64,000 nt of DNA from Gemmobacter fulvus (GTDB taxonomy: Bacteria > Pseudomonadota > Alphaproteobacteria > Rhodobacterales > Rhodobacteraceae), in assembly GCF_018798885.1 (NCBI RefSeq), contig NZ_CP076362.1:62001-126000 (forward strand). Reading direction: 5' to 3'. A model generated the notes under the pieces. That model was not told the origin of the DNA and did no database searches. It was given only the letters and a program-made list of their open reading frames with translations. The position numbers were made by a program, and so were the translations under genes. Below, one piece after another: positions 52,332 through 61,545 of this stretch. Position 1 is the stretch's first letter. Every line of letters starts with the position of its first letter.

Positions 52332-53738
52332 TCAGCAGAACACGGTTTGCAATTCGGTCATTTCGGCCAGACCCTGCTCGCCGAATTCGCGCCCGAAGCC
52401 AGAGCGTTTCACACCGCCAAACGGCGCATTGGGCTGGATCGCGCCATGCCGGTTCACCCAGACCGACCCGCAGTCGAGCCGCAGCGCGATGTCGCGGGCG
52501 CGGTCGGCATCGCGTGACCAGACCGACCCGCCCAGCCCGTTGTCGCTGTCATTCGCGGCCGCCACCGCCTCTTCGACATCGTGGTAGCGGATGATCGGCA
52601 AGGCCGGACCGAACTGTTCTTCGACGATCAGCGGCGCATCGGCGGGCAGATCGGCCACCAGTGTCACCGGAAAGAACAGCCCGTCATCGGGCGCGCCACC
52701 CAGCAAGACAGTGCCGTCGCGCGCGGCATCGGCCACCAGCCGCGCCACCTTGTCGAACTGCATCCGGTTGTTGATCGGGCCAAGCGCCATGCCCTCCACG
52801 ATGCCATCGCCCATCGGCACCGTGCGGGCATAGGCCACCAGCGCATCACAGACCGCATCATGCAGGCTGTCATGCACATATAGCCGTTTCATCGCGGCAC
52901 AGGTCTGGCCATTGTTGATGAAAGCGCCCCAGAACAGGCCTTCGGCAATCGCCGCCGGGTCACAATCGGGCAGGACGATGCCCGCATCATTGCCGCCCAG
53001 CTCCAGCGTCAGGCGTTTCATCGTGGGCGCGGCCCCCTGCATCACCCGCGTGCCGGTGGCGCAGGAGCCGGTGAACACGATCTTGCCGATCCCCTCATGG
53101 GTGGCCATCGCCGCACCGATATTGGCCAGCCGGTCATCGCTGGTCACCACATTCAGCACGCCGGGCGGCAGCAGGGTGTTCAGGATCGCCACCGTGCGCA
53201 GGGTGGACAGTGGCGTATAAGGCGAGGGTTTGATCACCACGCAGTTTCCGGCCCTGAGCGCGGGCAGGATGTGCCAGATGGCAATCATCACCGGCCAGTT
53301 CCACGGCGTGATCGAGCCGACGACGCCGATGGGTTTGTGATGCAGCTCGATCCGCCCGGCACTGTCATCCTGGATCACCGCCATCGGCAAGGACAGGCTG
53401 GCGGTATGCCCGGCCCAGGCCTGCGCACCGCCCATTTCGAACCGGGAGCCGAGCGCGCCCAGCGGTTTGCCCTGTTCCAGCGTGATCAGGCGGGCAATCT
53501 CCTCGGCATGCTCGCCCAGCTTGCCCGCCAGCGCGGCACAGGCGGCGGCGCGCTGGTCATCGGGCAGGGCGGCCCAGCCCGGAAAGGCAGCCCGCGCCGC
53601 CGCCACCGCCGCATCCAGATCGGCCAGTGTCGCATTGGGGGCATGGCCCACCACCGCGCCGCTGGCCGGATTGTGAACGGCAAAAACATCGCGCCCGGCG
53701 ACCTGACGGCCGCCGATCGTCATGCTGAAATCCAGCAT
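52332..53738 (-). CDS. Aldehyde dehydrogenase partner of the GMC enzyme
   Basis: A 468-residue NAD(P)-dependent aldehyde dehydrogenase. GSITPWNWPVMIAIWHILPALRAG, LELGGNDAGIVL (base Glu) and NNGQTCAAMKRLYV (nucleophile Cys) are present. It is the first gene of the operon, divergent from an AraC/FeaR-like regulator. With the GMC enzyme it could turn an arylethanol into an arylacetate that enters the neighbouring hpa pathway. That link is inference. Confidence 0.87.
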   Translation of the reverse strand: MLDFSMTIGGRQVAGRDVFAVHNPASGAVVGHAPNATLADLDAAVAAARAAFPGWAALPDDQRAAACAALAGKLGEHAEEIARLITLEQGKPLGALGSRFEMGGAQAWAGHTASLSLPMAVIQDDSAGRIELHHKPIGVVGSITPWNWPVMIAIWHILPALRAGNCVVIKPSPYTPLSTLRTVAILNTLLPPGVLNVVTSDDRLANIGAAMATHEGIGKIVFTGSCATGTRVMQGAAPTMKRLTLELGGNDAGIVLPDCDPAAIAEGLFWGAFINNGQTCAAMKRLYVHDSLHDAVCDALVAYARTVPMGDGIVEGMALGPINNRMQFDKVARLVADAARDGTVLLGGAPDDGLFFPVTLVADLPADAPLIVEEQFGPALPIIRYHDVEEAVAAANDSDNGLGGSVWSRDADRARDIALRLDCGSVWVNRHGAIQPNAPFGGVKRSGFGREFGEQGLAEMTELQTVFC

Positions 53739-53902
53739 GGCATCCTCCCTCGAAATTCCCTGCGCTCAGGCTGCGGCACAATGCCGCGCAATTCTTGGAC
53801 TGGCGCGACGGCAAAGACGGACTCGGGCGACAGGAGGCGATATACTTAACCTGTTCAATTTTGCATTTGCAGCAAGGCCGCGCGCTGTCGCATGATCTTC
53901 AC

Positions 53903-54898
53903 ATGCTGACGCGAATCCGTGCATCCGAACTTCCGGTCGACCAATTTCACGCCGATCTTCACCGGATCTGTGGCCAGTTCGACCTGCGCGCCGCCGATGC
54001 GCGCGGGCGGATGCGCGGCGGGGTGCATCTGGAGGAACGGGCCGGCATCGAATGCGCGCATGTCGCTGCCGATGTGCAACAGGTGTTCCGGTCGTCGCGC
54101 CAGATCCGCAAGGACAATGGCGAGAATTACTTTCTGATCCTTCAGGAAGAGGGGCGCGCGCTGATGAACCAGAACGATGTCGCCTGCCTGCTGCACCCGG
54201 GCGACATGGTGCTGATCGACAGCGCCTGCCCGTCGGAATTCACCTTTTTCGGCCATTACACCCGGCAGCTGTCGCTGCATCTGCCGCGCGCCGAAATGCA
54301 CGCGCGTTTCGGCTATGATTTGATCCGGGGGGGCATCAGCCTGCCGCGCCATGATCCGACCAATACCGCGCTTTGCGCCGTGCTGGGCAAGGTGTTTTCC
54401 GCCCCCGACAATGCCGCGACCCAGGGTTATCTGCGCGAGGCGATGTTCGGGCTGATCGGTGCAATGCTGCACGAACGCACGGGCCACGAAGGCTTTGCGG
54501 GCATCGACAGCGATATTGGCGGCGCGCGGGCGCTGGCACAGGGGCAGGCCTATATCGACGCGCATTACCGCAATCCCGATCTGACGATTGCCGATATTGC
54601 CGAGGATCTGGGCATGTCGCTGCGCCAGTTGCAGCGCGGCTTTGCCGCCATCGGCACCACCCCCACCAAATATCTGCTGGTGCGGCGGATCGAACATGCG
54701 CGGCGTGGCCTTGATGACCGCCGCGCCGGGCGCCGCGCCGATCTGATTTCCTCCATCGCCTATGAGGCGGGGTTTTCGGATCTCAGCTATTTCCAGCGCT
54801 GTTTCCGCAAGGCCTTTGGCACCAGCCCCAAAGGCTATGCGCTGGGGCTGACCACAGAAGACACCACCGAGGATGAGGCCGATTTTCCCGTGCAGTAA
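53903..54898 (+). CDS. AraC-family regulator, FeaR-like
   Basis: A 331-residue regulator. The N-terminal AraC_binding_2-like domain has the FeaR-type pattern (NYFLILQEEGRALMNQ; LLHPGDMVLIDSACPSEFTF; RQLSLHLPRAEM). The C-terminal AraC helix-turn-helix pair is in LTIADIAEDLGMSLRQLQRGF and ISSIAYEAGFSDLSYFQRCFRKAFGTSPKGY. FeaR activates phenylethylamine/tyramine oxidation genes in E. coli. ATG 53903 is preferred because the longer form needs a TTG at 53795. It probably activates the divergent ALDH-GMC-importer operon. Confidence 0.84.
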   Translation: MLTRIRASELPVDQFHADLHRICGQFDLRAADARGRMRGGVHLEERAGIECAHVAADVQQVFRSSRQIRKDNGENYFLILQEEGRALMNQNDVACLLHPGDMVLIDSACPSEFTFFGHYTRQLSLHLPRAEMHARFGYDLIRGGISLPRHDPTNTALCAVLGKVFSAPDNAATQGYLREAMFGLIGAMLHERTGHEGFAGIDSDIGGARALAQGQAYIDAHYRNPDLTIADIAEDLGMSLRQLQRGFAAIGTTPTKYLLVRRIEHARRGLDDRRAGRRADLISSIAYEAGFSDLSYFQRCFRKAFGTSPKGYALGLTTEDTTEDEADFPVQ

Positions 54899-54905
54899 GC
54901 GCGCG

Positions 54906-56138
54906 CTACGGGCGCGGCAGCGTGCCGTCGGTGATCCAGCCATCCACCACGGCCAGCGCCGCATCGGCAAAGCCCGGATCATTGATGTGGCAGTCCAGAT
55001 CGCGCAGCACCACCTGCGGCGGGCAGGCCTGGCGCAGTTCGGCCAGAAACTCGGCCAGCGCTGCCGGATCGCGCAGCGGCCCGCCGGGCCTGTCCCATTC
55101 ATGCGCGCCCTGCTGCGGCAACAGCAGCGTCACCGGGCCGCGTGCCTGCGCCAGCCGTTCGGCCAGACTGCGGGCCACCGCGCGGCGTTCGTCGGGGCGC
55201 AGCACGACGGACGAAAGGATGCGGTTATGGGCGTGGAAGGTGCTGTCGGCAAAGCGGGCGGGGCGCGGGTGCCAGCCGACCAGATCCACCAGATCATGAC
55301 AGCCGATCGACACGATCTGCGGGATGCCGCGCCGCCCGGCGGCGGTCAGACGATCCGGGCCTGCGCTGATCGCCGAGCCGAACAGGTGGTTGCCCACCTC
55401 TTGCGGCGCGAAATCCATCACGGCGGCAAAGGCACCTTCGGCGGCCAGCGCCTCGAAGGCGCGCCCGCCCATGCCGGTGGCGTGAAAAACCGCCACCTCG
55501 AAGCCCCGCGCCTCCAGCGCCGGTTTCAGCGGCACCATATACCGCAGCACCGTCTTGCCAAAGCTGGTCATGCCGATCAGCGGCCGGTCGCGGCGGGGCG
55601 GCTCTGCCGCGCGGGCCGCGCCCAGCACCGCCCCTGCCGCCTGTGACAGCGCCGCCTTGCAGATCGAGTTCAGCCCATAGAGCCCGCCGGCCCAGAGGAT
55701 CATCTGAATATCGGCGGGCAGGCGTTCGGGTGGCAGCATCGGTGAAAAGCTGACGGTGGAGACGACATATTTCGGCACGCCCAGTGGCAGGGCGGCACAG
55801 AGATCGAGCGCGAGATCGGTGCCCATGGTGCCGCCCAGCACGATCAGCCCGTCAATCCGCCCTTCGGCATGGAGCCCCGCGGCCAGCCGCGCCGCGCCGA
55901 GGGCCATGATCTGCATCGCGGTGTTTTCATCCTGCGCCGCGATGGCCGCCGCAATGGAGGAGCCTGCGGCGGCGGCCACGGCGTGTTTGTCGATGTCGAC
56001 CGGCTGCCCCGGATCGCCCAGCACCGAGACATCCATCGCCAGCACCTCGCCGCCCTGGGCGCGGATCACATCGCGGATATACCCGAGTTCGTCTGTCTTG
56101 GTGTCCCAGGTGCCTGCGACAAGGATGCGGTTGCCCAT
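54906..56138 (-). CDS. UPF0261 / Tm-1-like ATP-binding protein (copy 2)
   Basis: A 410-residue paralogue of the protein at 36825-38093, sharing the start pattern ILVAGTWDTKTDELGYIRDV, GGTMGTDLAL, ERLPADIQMILWAGGLYGLN and GMGGRAFEAL. The ATG at 56138 has AGGAG before it. It is the third gene of a minus-strand group after an APC permease and a PuuC-like ALDH. The function is unknown. No Tm-1 C-terminal TIM-barrel-like partner was seen in the window. Confidence 0.83.
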   Translation of the reverse strand: MGNRILVAGTWDTKTDELGYIRDVIRAQGGEVLAMDVSVLGDPGQPVDIDKHAVAAAAGSSIAAAIAAQDENTAMQIMALGAARLAAGLHAEGRIDGLIVLGGTMGTDLALDLCAALPLGVPKYVVSTVSFSPMLPPERLPADIQMILWAGGLYGLNSICKAALSQAAGAVLGAARAAEPPRRDRPLIGMTSFGKTVLRYMVPLKPALEARGFEVAVFHATGMGGRAFEALAAEGAFAAVMDFAPQEVGNHLFGSAISAGPDRLTAAGRRGIPQIVSIGCHDLVDLVGWHPRPARFADSTFHAHNRILSSVVLRPDERRAVARSLAERLAQARGPVTLLLPQQGAHEWDRPGGPLRDPAALAEFLAELRQACPPQVVLRDLDCHINDPGFADAALAVVDGWITDGTLPRP

Positions 56139-56179
56139 GCGGATCTCCTGTTGGCGGGGGTGCCTCTGGCGGGCCGTGA

Positions 56180-56230
56180 CCGGGGGCTTCACGCCCCCGG
56201 ACCCCCGTGGGATATTTTGGCCAAGATGAA
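56180..56230 (+). repeat. 51-bp hairpin repeat, copy 2
   Basis: A CCGGGGGC/GCCCCCGG stem with loop TTCAC (56180-56200) is followed by ACCCCCGTGGGATATTTTGG and CCAAGATGAA. Outside the loop it differs from the copy at 8693-8743 at only two positions that I can see. It lies between the ALDH and UPF0261 genes, reversed relative to their transcription. Confidence 0.7.
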
Positions 56231-56234
56231 GGGA

Positions 56235-57725
56235 TCAGAGCTGGATCCAGGCGGTTTTCAGATCGGTGTATTTGTCGAGCGCGTGCAGCGATTTGTCATG
56301 GCCATTGCCGGATTGCTTGACGCCGCCGAGCGGCACGGTGCCATCGGCGCCGCCATAGGTGTTCACATGCACCACCCCGGCGCGCAGGCCGTGCACCATG
56401 CGATGCGCGCGCGACAGCGCGCCGGTCCAGACGCCGGCGGCGAGGCCGAATTCGGTGGCATTGGCGAGGTGCAGCGCCTCGGCCTCGGTGGTGAAGGGGG
56501 TGACGGCGAGCACCGGGCCGAACACCTCTTGCCGGAACAGCCGGTGATGCGGGGCGACGCCGGTGACGATGGTGGGCTGCATATACCAGCCGCCGCTGTC
56601 TTGCCGGGTCTGTGCGCCGCCGGTGACGATGGTGCCGCCGTCGCGGATCGCCTCGGCGATGAAACCGAGGTTGCCCTGCAACTGCGCGGGGGAATTGATC
56701 GCGCCGATCTGGGTTGCCAGATCGAGCGGATTGCCGAGGGTCATGGCTTTGGCCGCGCGGGCGACCTCGGCTACAACCTCATCATGGATGCTGGCCTCGA
56801 CCAGCAGGCGCGATCCGGCGACGCAGACCTGGCCCGCGTTGCGGAAGATGGCGGTGGCGGCGGTTTTTGCGGCCAGTGCCAGATCGGGGGCATCGGCGAA
56901 GATTATGTTGGGGGATTTGCCGCCGAGTTCGAGATAAACGCGTTTCAGGTTGGACTGGGCGGAATATTGCAAAAGCCGCCGCCCGGTGGCGCCCGAGCCG
57001 GTGAACACCAGCACATCCACGTCATGCGACAGGGCCAGCGCCTCGCCCGTCACGCGGCCCGGCCCTGTCACCACGTTGAACACGCCCGGGGGCACGCCTG
57101 CCTCCAGCGCCAGTTCGGCCAGCCGCAGCAGCGACAGCGAGGCGGTTTCGGCGGGTTTCAGCACCACCGAATTGCCCATGGCAAGGGCGGGCGCGATCTT
57201 CCACGCGCCGATCATCAGCGGGAAGTTCCACGGCACGATGGCCGCGACCACGCCGACCGGCGCGCGGTGGATCAGGCCCAGCACCGTGTCGGCGGTGGGG
57301 GCGATCTCGCCATAGACCTTGTCCAGCGCCTCGGCGTAATAGCGGAAGGTGGCGGCGGCGCTGCCGGGTTCGGCCTTCAGCGCCATGGAAATCTCGGTGC
57401 CATTGTCGCGCACGCCCAGCACGGCGAGGTCGAGCGCATGGGCGTCGATCAGATCGGCCAGCCGGTGCAGCACCGCCTTGCGCGCGGCGGGGGCGAGCCC
57501 GGACCAGCGGCCATCGTCAAAGGCGGCGCGGGCGCTGGCGGTGGCGCGGGTGACATCCTCGGCGCTGGCGCTGGCGAGGTGGGTCAGGGTGCTGCCGTCG
57601 ATCGGGGAGAGCACCGGAGTCGGCGTGTCCTGCCCGGCGACCCATTGGCCATTGATCAGCAGGCGCGCCTCGGGGATCGGGCGAGTGGCGAGGGCGGTGA
57701 TGTCGGATTGCGTCGGGCGTGCCAT
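56235..57725 (-). CDS. Aldehyde dehydrogenase, PuuC-like (copy 2)
   Basis: A 496-residue aldehyde dehydrogenase, closely similar along its length to the one at 32403-33887, sharing MALKAEP, FRYYAEALDK(I/V)YGEIAPTA, LELGGKSPNIIFADAPDL (base Glu), GQVCVAGSRLLVEAS (nucleophile Cys) and the C terminus. PuuC-like enzymes oxidise amino-aldehydes from polyamine breakdown. The APC permease and class III aminotransferase beside it support an amine-derived aldehyde here. Confidence 0.88.
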   Translation of the reverse strand: MARPTQSDITALATRPIPEARLLINGQWVAGQDTPTPVLSPIDGSTLTHLASASAEDVTRATASARAAFDDGRWSGLAPAARKAVLHRLADLIDAHALDLAVLGVRDNGTEISMALKAEPGSAAATFRYYAEALDKVYGEIAPTADTVLGLIHRAPVGVVAAIVPWNFPLMIGAWKIAPALAMGNSVVLKPAETASLSLLRLAELALEAGVPPGVFNVVTGPGRVTGEALALSHDVDVLVFTGSGATGRRLLQYSAQSNLKRVYLELGGKSPNIIFADAPDLALAAKTAATAIFRNAGQVCVAGSRLLVEASIHDEVVAEVARAAKAMTLGNPLDLATQIGAINSPAQLQGNLGFIAEAIRDGGTIVTGGAQTRQDSGGWYMQPTIVTGVAPHHRLFRQEVFGPVLAVTPFTTEAEALHLANATEFGLAAGVWTGALSRAHRMVHGLRAGVVHVNTYGGADGTVPLGGVKQSGNGHDKSLHALDKYTDLKTAWIQL

Positions 57726-57776
57726 GTCATGCGTCCTGAGGAAATGCGGGCGGGCCGGGTGGCCCGCCCCGAGGCC

Positions 57777-59210
57777 TTAGCGGTGCTGGCCGAGTTTGCC
57801 GAAGCGGATGGAATCGCGGGTCTTGAGGTTCCAGGCGAGCGCCAGCCCGATCAGCCCGGCCAGCGGCACCAGCGAAGGCAGCGCCACGCCGAGCCAGCCT
57901 TCGGCCCCGGTCAGCGCGCCGAACTGAACAAAGATCACCCCGAACAGCAGCAGCATGGCAAGGCCCGAGATCAGCGGCAGCACCTTGGTGGCCATCACGG
58001 ATTCGCCCTGCGCGCCTTTCCGGACGAAAAAGCCGATCACCGCGAAGGAGACCACGCCCATCAGGCCCAGAATACCCAGGGTGCCAAGCTGTGTCAGCCA
58101 GGTGAAGAGTTGCAGCACCGGATCCATGCCCTTGGCAGCGAAGAGGCCGATGACCAGAATGGCGATCAGGGTCTGGATTACCGAGCCGACATGCGGGCTT
58201 TGGAAATCGGCATGGGTACGGCCCACGCGATCCGGCAGCAGGCCCTCGCGCCCGGCGACGTATTTGTAGCGCGCAACGCCATTGTGAAAGGCCAGAACGG
58301 CGGCAAACAGCGACGAGATGAACAGGAAGCCCATGATCGTCGGCACCGGCCCGCCGACATAGCGCGCCGCCAGATCGAACAGGAAGGTGGTCGGGTCGCT
58401 CAGGCCTTGCAGCGTCGGCAGCAGCTTGTCGACGCCCGCGCCATTCGCCATCAGCCAGGCGGTGATCATGTAGAACACACCGATCAGCAGCACCGAGCCA
58501 TAGGTGGCCTTGGGGATCGAACGCTGCGGGTCGCGCGCTTCTTCGGAATAGATCGTTGTTGCCTCGAAGCCGATGAAGGCGGCAAAGCAGAACAGGATGC
58601 CGATCGAGGGCACGCCCGAAAACACCTGCGAGGGTTCAAACGGGGCCATCGACAAGCCACTGTCACCCCCGGAAAACAGGATCGCGCCGTCGATGATCAG
58701 CACGATCAGATATTCCAGCGCCACCAGAACCACAAGAATCCTGGCCGACAGATCGACCTGCCGGTAGCCCAGCACTGCCGTGGCGGCGATGGCGATATAG
58801 GACCAGACCCACCAGGGCAGATCGAGGCCGAGGGTGGCGAAGGTTGCCGAGGAGGCCGCGCCCAGCAGGCCGAGGATGCCGATCTGCATGCAGTTGTAGG
58901 ACAGGATCGCGACCAGTGCTGCCGCACCGCCGAAATGGCCGCCGAGGCCCTGTGCGGCAAAGGCATAAAACGCCCCGGCATTGCGCACATGGCGCGACAT
59001 GGCGACATAGCCCACCGCGAACAGCAGCAGCATGACCGAGACGATGGCAAAGCCGCCCGCCACGCCCACGCCATTGCCCAAGAGCATCGCCAGCGGCACG
59101 CCGCCCGCCACGGCGGTCAGCGGTGCGGCGGCCGAGACGACCAGAAAGGTGATCGCAGCCGCGCCAAGGGTATTGGGTCTGAGCTGGTTGGTTTGGGTGC
59201 CCTCAGCCAT
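57777..59210 (-). CDS. APC-family amino acid/amine permease
   Basis: A 477-residue inner-membrane transporter with about 12 spans. The N-terminal LGAAAITFLVVSAAAPLTAVAGGVPLA and the FIGFEATTIYSEEARDPQRSIPKATYGSVL motif are typical of the APC superfamily. It probably imports the amine or amino acid degraded by the ALDH and aminotransferase nearby. It is divergent from an IclR gene across a region with dyads. Confidence 0.86.
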   Translation of the reverse strand: MAEGTQTNQLRPNTLGAAAITFLVVSAAAPLTAVAGGVPLAMLLGNGVGVAGGFAIVSVMLLLFAVGYVAMSRHVRNAGAFYAFAAQGLGGHFGGAAALVAILSYNCMQIGILGLLGAASSATFATLGLDLPWWVWSYIAIAATAVLGYRQVDLSARILVVLVALEYLIVLIIDGAILFSGGDSGLSMAPFEPSQVFSGVPSIGILFCFAAFIGFEATTIYSEEARDPQRSIPKATYGSVLLIGVFYMITAWLMANGAGVDKLLPTLQGLSDPTTFLFDLAARYVGGPVPTIMGFLFISSLFAAVLAFHNGVARYKYVAGREGLLPDRVGRTHADFQSPHVGSVIQTLIAILVIGLFAAKGMDPVLQLFTWLTQLGTLGILGLMGVVSFAVIGFFVRKGAQGESVMATKVLPLISGLAMLLLFGVIFVQFGALTGAEGWLGVALPSLVPLAGLIGLALAWNLKTRDSIRFGKLGQHR

Positions 59211-59284
59211 GGTGCGCGCCTCGGGTTGTGCCGGTTGGTGCCAGATTGGTCATTGCGTTCCCCTGTCGTGTTGGTTTATTATAT

Positions 59285-59297
59285 GAACCGATGGTTC
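59285..59297. promoter_or_regulatory. GAACC dyad upstream of APC permease, candidate IclR site
   Basis: GAACCGATGGTTC is a 5-3-5 inverted repeat between the divergent permease and iclR genes. ATGAACCG recurs at 59343-59350. IclR-family regulators often bind short dyads near their own start. Confidence 0.45.
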
Positions 59298-59306
59298 GAA
59301 TTTAGA

Positions 59307-59333
59307 TTGACAGGAGGGGCCTCCTTCTGTCAA
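59307..59333. promoter_or_regulatory. Hairpin/dyad upstream of iclR
   Basis: TTGACAGGAGG (59307-59317) pairs with CCTTCTGTCAA (59323-59333) through one G-T wobble, with a five-base loop. It lies 51 bases before the iclR start. It could be an operator or an mRNA leader hairpin. Confidence 0.45.
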
Positions 59334-59383
59334 CAAAAATACATGAACCGGAATCGAAGCTTTTCGCCGGGGGAACGGGATCC

Positions 59384-60196
59384 ATGGGCACGACATCGAA
59401 AGCACTTGCTTTGCTTGAGTTTTTTACGCGTCAGCGGCCCAGTATCGGCCTGTCTGATCTGGCGCGGCTGTCGGGGGCCAACAAGGCGACCTGCTTTCGG
59501 CTGATGTCGGAACTGGTGGAGCATGGCATCGCGGAACAGCTGCCGACGACCAAGGAATACCGAATCGGCCCGGCTGTGCTGCGGCTGGCGGCGCTGCGCG
59601 AGGCCAGTGTGCCGACGCGTGAAGCGGCCCTGCCGGTGCTGCAAGCGCTGGCGGTGGCGACGGGCGAGACCGCGCATATGTCGCATCTGGTGGCCGGGCA
59701 GCTGGTGACGCTGGCCTTTGCTTACAGCTCGTCGCACGGGATGCGGGTGATGATGGAAGATGCCGATGTGCTGCCCTTCCATGCCACGTCCTCGGGCTTT
59801 GCGACGCTGGCCTGGATGGGTGAGGCAGAGGTCGCGCGAATCCTGGCCGCCCCCTTGCCCGCGCGCACCACGGCCACTCCGGCCACGCCCGAGGCGGTGC
59901 GTGACCGGCTGGCGGCCACGCGCCGCGACGGATTGGCCCAGACCGCCGCCACCTTCGAGGCGGATGTGAACAGCTTTGCCGTGCCGCTGTTTGATGCGCA
60001 GGGCATTGTGCAGGGTGCGATGGCCGTGGCCGCGCCGGCGCTGCGCATGACAGACGTGGCGCGTGACCAGATCCCCCGGCAGCTGATTGCGGCGGCGGTG
60101 CAGGTCATGGCGCTCTGGGGCGGGCAGATCCCGCCGGACCTCGCGGCGCTGTGGCGCGGCAGAACAGACCCAACAGGACAAAAGGTGCAGGAATGA
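59384..60196 (+). CDS. IclR-family regulator of amine module
   Basis: A 270-residue regulator with an N-terminal winged helix (IGLSDLARLSGANKATCFRLMSELVEHGI) and the IclR effector domain (LPFHATSSGFATLAWM; SFAVPLFDAQGIVQGAMAVAAPAL). It heads an operon with the aminotransferase (four-base overlap) and is divergent from the permease. It probably controls both arms of the module. Confidence 0.85.
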   Translation: MGTTSKALALLEFFTRQRPSIGLSDLARLSGANKATCFRLMSELVEHGIAEQLPTTKEYRIGPAVLRLAALREASVPTREAALPVLQALAVATGETAHMSHLVAGQLVTLAFAYSSSHGMRVMMEDADVLPFHATSSGFATLAWMGEAEVARILAAPLPARTTATPATPEAVRDRLAATRRDGLAQTAATFEADVNSFAVPLFDAQGIVQGAMAVAAPALRMTDVARDQIPRQLIAAAVQVMALWGGQIPPDLAALWRGRTDPTGQKVQE

Positions 60197-61545
60197 AGGA
60201 CGAAAACTATCTGAAGGCCAATAACGCGCGCAGCCTGTGGCACCCGATGACGGCGCCGTCGGACAGTCTGAACAACCCGCCCACCATCATCACCGGCGCG
60301 TCTGGCACCCGCATCCGCGATGTCGACGGGCATGAGGTGGTCGATGGCGTCGGCGGGCTGTGGAATGTGAACCTTGGCTATTCCTGCCAGCCGGTGAAGG
60401 ACGCGATTGCCGCGCAGCTGGACCGACTGCCCTATTATTCGATCTTTCGCGGCACCTCGAACGACTGCGTGATCGAACTGGCCGAAGAGCTGCGCGCCTT
60501 TTTCGAACCCGATGGGCTGACGCGGGCGTTCTTCACCTCGGGCGGGTCGGATTCGGTGGAAACGGCGCTGCGGCTGGCGCGGCAATATCACAAGATCCGC
60601 GGCGAGGCCGGGCGCACCAAATTCCTCAGCCTGAAGAAGGGCTATCACGGCACGCATATTGGTGGCGCTTCGGTCAATGGCAATGCCAATTTCCGCACGC
60701 AATACGAGCCGTTGTTGCCGGGCTGTTTTCACATTCCCGCCCCCTATACCTATCGCAACCCGTTCAACGAATCTGACCCGGAAAGGCTGGCGCAGCTGTG
60801 CCTGCAGGCGCTGGAGGACGAGATCGCGTTTCAGGGCGCGGGCACCATTGCCGCCTTCATCATGGAGCCGGTTCTGGGCGCGGGCGGCGTGATTGTGCCG
60901 CATCCGTCCTTCATGCCGGGGGTGGCGGCGCTTTGCCGCAAGAACGGCATCCTGCTGATCGCGGATGAGGTGATCACCGCCTTTGGCCGCACCGGGGCGT
61001 GGAGCGGCAGCCGTCTCTGGGGGGTGCAGCCCGACTTCATGTGCACCGCCAAGGCGATCACCAATGGGTATTTCCCGTTCGGCGCGGTGATGATTGCCGA
61101 AAGCGTGGCGCAGGTGTTCGAGACGGACGAAAGCGGCCGCGCGGCGATTGGGCATGGGTATACCTATTCCGGGCATCCGGTGGGCGCGGCGGCGGCGCTG
61201 GCCTGTCTGGCCGAAACCAAGCGCCTGAACGTGATCGATAATGCCACCGCGCGCGGCGCGCAGCTGTTCGACGGGCTGATGCGGCTGAAAGACAAGCATG
61301 ACGTGATCGGGGATGTGCGTGGCGGCAAGGGCCTGATGCTGGCGGTCGAGCTGGTGGGCGACCGGGCCAGCAAATCCGCCCCGCCCAAGGCACAGCCGGG
61401 GCAGGTGCAGGCGGTGGCCTATCAGCAGGGCGCGATGGTGCGGGTCTCTGGCCCCAATGTCATCCTGTCGCCGCCGCTGGTGCTGACCGCCGAGGATGCC
61501 ACGGTGATCCTCTCGGCGCTCGATGCGGGCTTTGCTGCGCTGTGA
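60193..61545 (+). CDS. Class III PLP-dependent aminotransferase
   Basis: A 450-residue omega-transaminase-type enzyme. FTSGGSDSVETALRLARQY and LLIADEVITAFGRTGAW are family motifs, and Lys287 in CTAKAITNGYFPFGA should bind PLP. It moves an amino group from an amine or omega-amino acid to a keto acid, giving the aldehyde for the PuuC-like ALDH. ATG 60193 overlaps the iclR stop. Specificity is open. Confidence 0.87.
   Translation: MKDENYLKANNARSLWHPMTAPSDSLNNPPTIITGASGTRIRDVDGHEVVDGVGGLWNVNLGYSCQPVKDAIAAQLDRLPYYSIFRGTSNDCVIELAEELRAFFEPDGLTRAFFTSGGSDSVETALRLARQYHKIRGEAGRTKFLSLKKGYHGTHIGGASVNGNANFRTQYEPLLPGCFHIPAPYTYRNPFNESDPERLAQLCLQALEDEIAFQGAGTIAAFIMEPVLGAGGVIVPHPSFMPGVAALCRKNGILLIADEVITAFGRTGAWSGSRLWGVQPDFMCTAKAITNGYFPFGAVMIAESVAQVFETDESGRAAIGHGYTYSGHPVGAAAALACLAETKRLNVIDNATARGAQLFDGLMRLKDKHDVIGDVRGGKGLMLAVELVGDRASKSAPPKAQPGQVQAVAYQQGAMVRVSGPNVILSPPLVLTAEDATVILSALDAGFAAL

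Noticed and set aside
52332-53738. Betaine aldehyde dehydrogenase/choline pathway with the GMC enzyme
   Set aside because: No betaine transporter, BetI or choline-specific gene is present. The FeaR-like regulator and the hpa neighbours favour aromatic substrates.
55869-59504. 1211-codon plus-strand open frame
   Set aside because: It runs antisense to UPF0261, ALDH and the APC permease, which show clear motifs. Its composition (G, H, R, Q rich) is that of an antisense shadow.
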